Assembly: GCF_003344635.1 (NCBI RefSeq)
Contig: NZ_QPKK01000012.1
Span: 1 to 34,613 of the forward strand
Source of the DNA: Desertihabitans aurantiacus
GTDB lineage: Bacteria > Actinomycetota > Actinomycetes > Propionibacteriales > Propionibacteriaceae
Direction of reading: 5' to 3'
Length of the DNA stretch: 34,613 nt
Within the stretch, counting starts at the first letter, position 1. The number at the start of each line of letters is the position of its first letter. This document shows, piece after piece, positions 33,236 through 34,613 of the stretch. Under the pieces are notes generated by a model, which was not told where the DNA came from, did not search any database, and saw only the letters and a list, made by a program, of their open reading frames with translations. A program made the translations under genes and the position numbers.

Positions 33236-33272
33236 TGTCAATATCATTGACAGGTTGTCCAATGTGTTGACA
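33236..33272. promoter_or_regulatory. Two tandem 17-bp operator-like palindromes upstream of the secreted protease
   Basis: TGTCAATATCATTGACA (33236-33252) is a perfect 7-3-7 inverted repeat. TGTCCAATGTGTTGACA (33256-33272) repeats the same layout imperfectly, exactly 20 bases on, or about two helical turns, so a regulator could bind both on one face. The region is far more AT-rich than its surroundings. The second site overlaps the protease promoter's -35. Confidence 0.65.
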
Positions 33273-33296
33273 TGGCTGAGAGAACGGGTCTAGTTT
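33267..33296 (+). promoter_or_regulatory. Promoter of the secreted serine protease gene
   Basis: A perfect -35 TTGACA (33267-33272) and TAGTTT (33291-33296) are separated by 18 bases. The predicted start near 33303 leaves a leader of about 68 bases before the ATG. The -35 lies inside the second operator-like palindrome, which is suited to repression. Confidence 0.6.
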
Positions 33297-33370
33297 CCTC
33301 AGCAGACCCGGAGGGCCCCCGCTTTCCGGACGGTCCCGGCCCCAGCCCCGCACCAGGAAGGCCCTCCCGC

Positions 33371-34546
33371 ATGGCACCCACCCCCACCCCGCGCCGTCGG
33401 CGCCGGCTCGGCCTCGGGCTGCTCGCCGGCGCCGCGACGCTCGCCCTGGCCACCTCGCTGACCCCCGCCGCGGCCGAGCCCGACGCCACCGCCGCCGAGG
33501 AGGCGCTGGCCGCCTCCGAGGGCATCAGCGTCGCCGAGGCGCGTCAGCAGTTCCAGCGCGAGGCCGAGCTCAGCCGCACGTCGGAGGAGGTCGTCGCCGA
33601 CCTCGACGAGCAGGAGCAGGCGGGCAGCTACATCGAGGGCGAGCAGCTGGTCGTCGCCGTCACGGACGAGGCGGCCGCGGAGAAGGTGCGGGCCAGCGGG
33701 GCCGAGGCCCGGGTCGTGCAGCGCAGCCAGGCCGACCTCGACGAGACGATGAGCGCCGTGGAGGCCGTCGCCGCCCCGGGCCTGGTGAGCTGGGGCGTCG
33801 ACCCGAAGGCCAACCGCGTGGTCGTCGAGGTCGCGGCCGACGCCGACGACGCGGCCACCGAGCGCGCCGTCGCCGAGGCCGAGGCCGCCGGTGCCGAGGT
33901 GGTCGAGGTCGAGGGCCGCACCGAGACCACGGTCGGCATGGTGGGCGGTGAGCAGTACGAGTTCCGCGCCGACGGCGGCACCTACGTCTGCTCGGTCGGC
34001 TTCACCGCCACCGACGCCGGCGGACGTCCGGCGATGGTCTCGGCCGGCCACTGCGCCGAGGGTGCGAGCAACTTCACCTTCAAGGGCACCGCGATGGGCA
34101 CGCCGATCGGGGTGAGCTTCCCCGGGGACGACTACACCGCGTTCGCGCTGGCCGCCGGCGTCACCCCCAGCGCCGCGGTGAGCACCTACGACGGGTCGGC
34201 CACCCCCGTCGCCGGCTCGAGCGAGGCCGCCGTGGGTGCGGCCATCTGCAAGAGCGGACGCACCACCGCCTGGACGTGCGGCACCATCCAGCGCAAGAAC
34301 GTCACGGTCAACTACGGCGGCTCCGACACCGTCGGCGGACTGACCCAGCACAGCGCCTGCACCGAGGGCGGCGACTCCGGGGGCGCGAACGTGTCGGGCC
34401 AGCAGGCCCAGGCGGTCACCAGCGGCGGACGCCTCTACGGCACCAGCGGGGTGTGCGGGGAGAAGGTCGGCCAGCCGACCGTCTCCTTCTCCCAGCCGGT
34501 GAACGAGATCCTCACCACCTACGACCTGGACCTGCTCACCAGCTGA
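33371..34546 (+). CDS. Secreted S1 family serine protease (streptogrisin/alpha-lytic-type) with prodomain
   Basis: This is a 391-residue preproprotein. A basic n-region (RRRRRLGLGLLAGAATLALA) gives a signal peptide cleaved near AAAEPDA. A prodomain of about 150 residues rich in Ala and Glu follows, with the family pattern GVDPKANRVVVEVAADADD, which acts as foldase and inhibitor. The mature protease of about 190 residues starts near VGMVGGEQYEF. Its triad is H227 in SAGHC, D254 in GDDYTAF and S336 in GGDSGG. Cysteines at CSVGF, GHC, AICKSG, TCGTI, HSACTEGG and GVCGE allow three disulfides. ATG 33371 has AGGAAGG nine bases upstream; the in-frame ATG at 33272 lies inside the promoter and is rejected. 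Confidence 0.94.
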   Translation: MAPTPTPRRRRRLGLGLLAGAATLALATSLTPAAAEPDATAAEEALAASEGISVAEARQQFQREAELSRTSEEVVADLDEQEQAGSYIEGEQLVVAVTDEAAAEKVRASGAEARVVQRSQADLDETMSAVEAVAAPGLVSWGVDPKANRVVVEVAADADDAATERAVAEAEAAGAEVVEVEGRTETTVGMVGGEQYEFRADGGTYVCSVGFTATDAGGRPAMVSAGHCAEGASNFTFKGTAMGTPIGVSFPGDDYTAFALAAGVTPSAAVSTYDGSATPVAGSSEAAVGAAICKSGRTTAWTCGTIQRKNVTVNYGGSDTVGGLTQHSACTEGGDSGGANVSGQQAQAVTSGGRLYGTSGVCGEKVGQPTVSFSQPVNEILTTYDLDLLTS

Positions 34547-34566
34547 GCGGTCCCTGCCCACCCCCG

Positions 34567-34606
34567 CGGACGTGCCGTCCGGCCCCCAGGCCGGACGGCA
34601 CGTCCG
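34567..34606 (+). terminator. Perfect 18-bp hairpin after the protease gene
   Basis: CGGACGTGCCGTCCGGCC (34567-34584) and its exact reverse complement (34589-34606) flank a four-base CCCA loop, 20 bases after the protease stop. The tail TCTCCCG lacks a U-run, as is common for actinobacterial terminators. It may be bidirectional. Confidence 0.85.
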
Positions 34607-34613
34607 TCTCCCG

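Noticed and set aside
33272-33371. ATG at 33272 as protease start
   Set aside because: It lies in the -35/operator region upstream of the predicted transcript start and would add 33 residues before a clear signal peptide.

Overview
The window is about 34.6 kb of very GC-rich DNA with GTG-rich starts, many four-base GTGA/ATGA gene overlaps, leaderless promoters (TANNNT about 7-8 bases before the start codon) and Actinobacteria-type gene content (a class 2-like LeuA, a DUF5709-like acidic protein, a phoH-ybeY-CNNM-era block). It most likely comes from a high-GC actinomycete, perhaps Propionibacteriales. That placement is inference; no rRNA or other taxonomic marker is present. I see no tRNA, rRNA, transposase, integrase or CRISPR array.

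Layout. Positions 1-3262 are backbone: the 3' end of an undecaprenyl diphosphate synthase-type gene, convergent leuA with an upstream leucine-rich leader peptide and hairpin, and a hemerythrin-like protein. Positions 3328-18529 are a large carbohydrate/secondary-metabolite catabolic island. On the minus strand it holds a sugar ABC importer (lipoprotein plus two permeases) coupled to a mannose-6-phosphate isomerase-like cupin, and a PIG-L deacetylase. On the plus strand it holds a LacI regulator followed by a long run: exported GH10 enzyme, Gfo/Idh/MocA dehydrogenase, PhyH dioxygenase, a 707-residue unclassified glycosidase-like protein, MDR dehydrogenase, SDR, amidohydrolase and Rieske protein. 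Three nearly identical 13-bp operators (C[A/C]AATCGATTGGC) sit at the ABC operon, the deacetylase and the GH10 gene. They tie the arms into one LacI-controlled regulon.

Positions 18657-24125 return to backbone on the minus strand: phoH, ybeY, a CNNM/CorC protein, a glycine-tailed membrane protein and era. A small conserved-looking gene diverging from phoH carries an apparent one-base insertion. Positions 24697-30714 are a second, smaller LacI-controlled sugar island: regulator, lipoprotein, two permeases and an FAD-dependent oxidoreductase, with a shared 13-bp motif at both promoters. Beside it lies a remnant of an UgpC/MsmK-type ABC ATPase (C-terminal TOBE-like part only). Neither ABC operon has an intact ATPase, so both probably borrow one from elsewhere.

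The right end carries a HAD phosphatase, a DUF5709-like protein, a leaderless queuosine-precursor transporter and a secreted streptogrisin-type serine protease. The protease has two tandem 17-bp operator-like palindromes in its promoter and a perfect 18-bp hairpin after its stop.

Best candidate for an undescribed system: the 3.3-18.5 kb regulon. It combines glycan uptake, a GH10 enzyme with an altered active-site motif, an unclassified glycosidase-like protein, a deacetylase and an oxygenase/dehydrogenase/amidohydrolase/Rieske set. That looks like a pathway for a chemically decorated glycoside rather than plain xylan.
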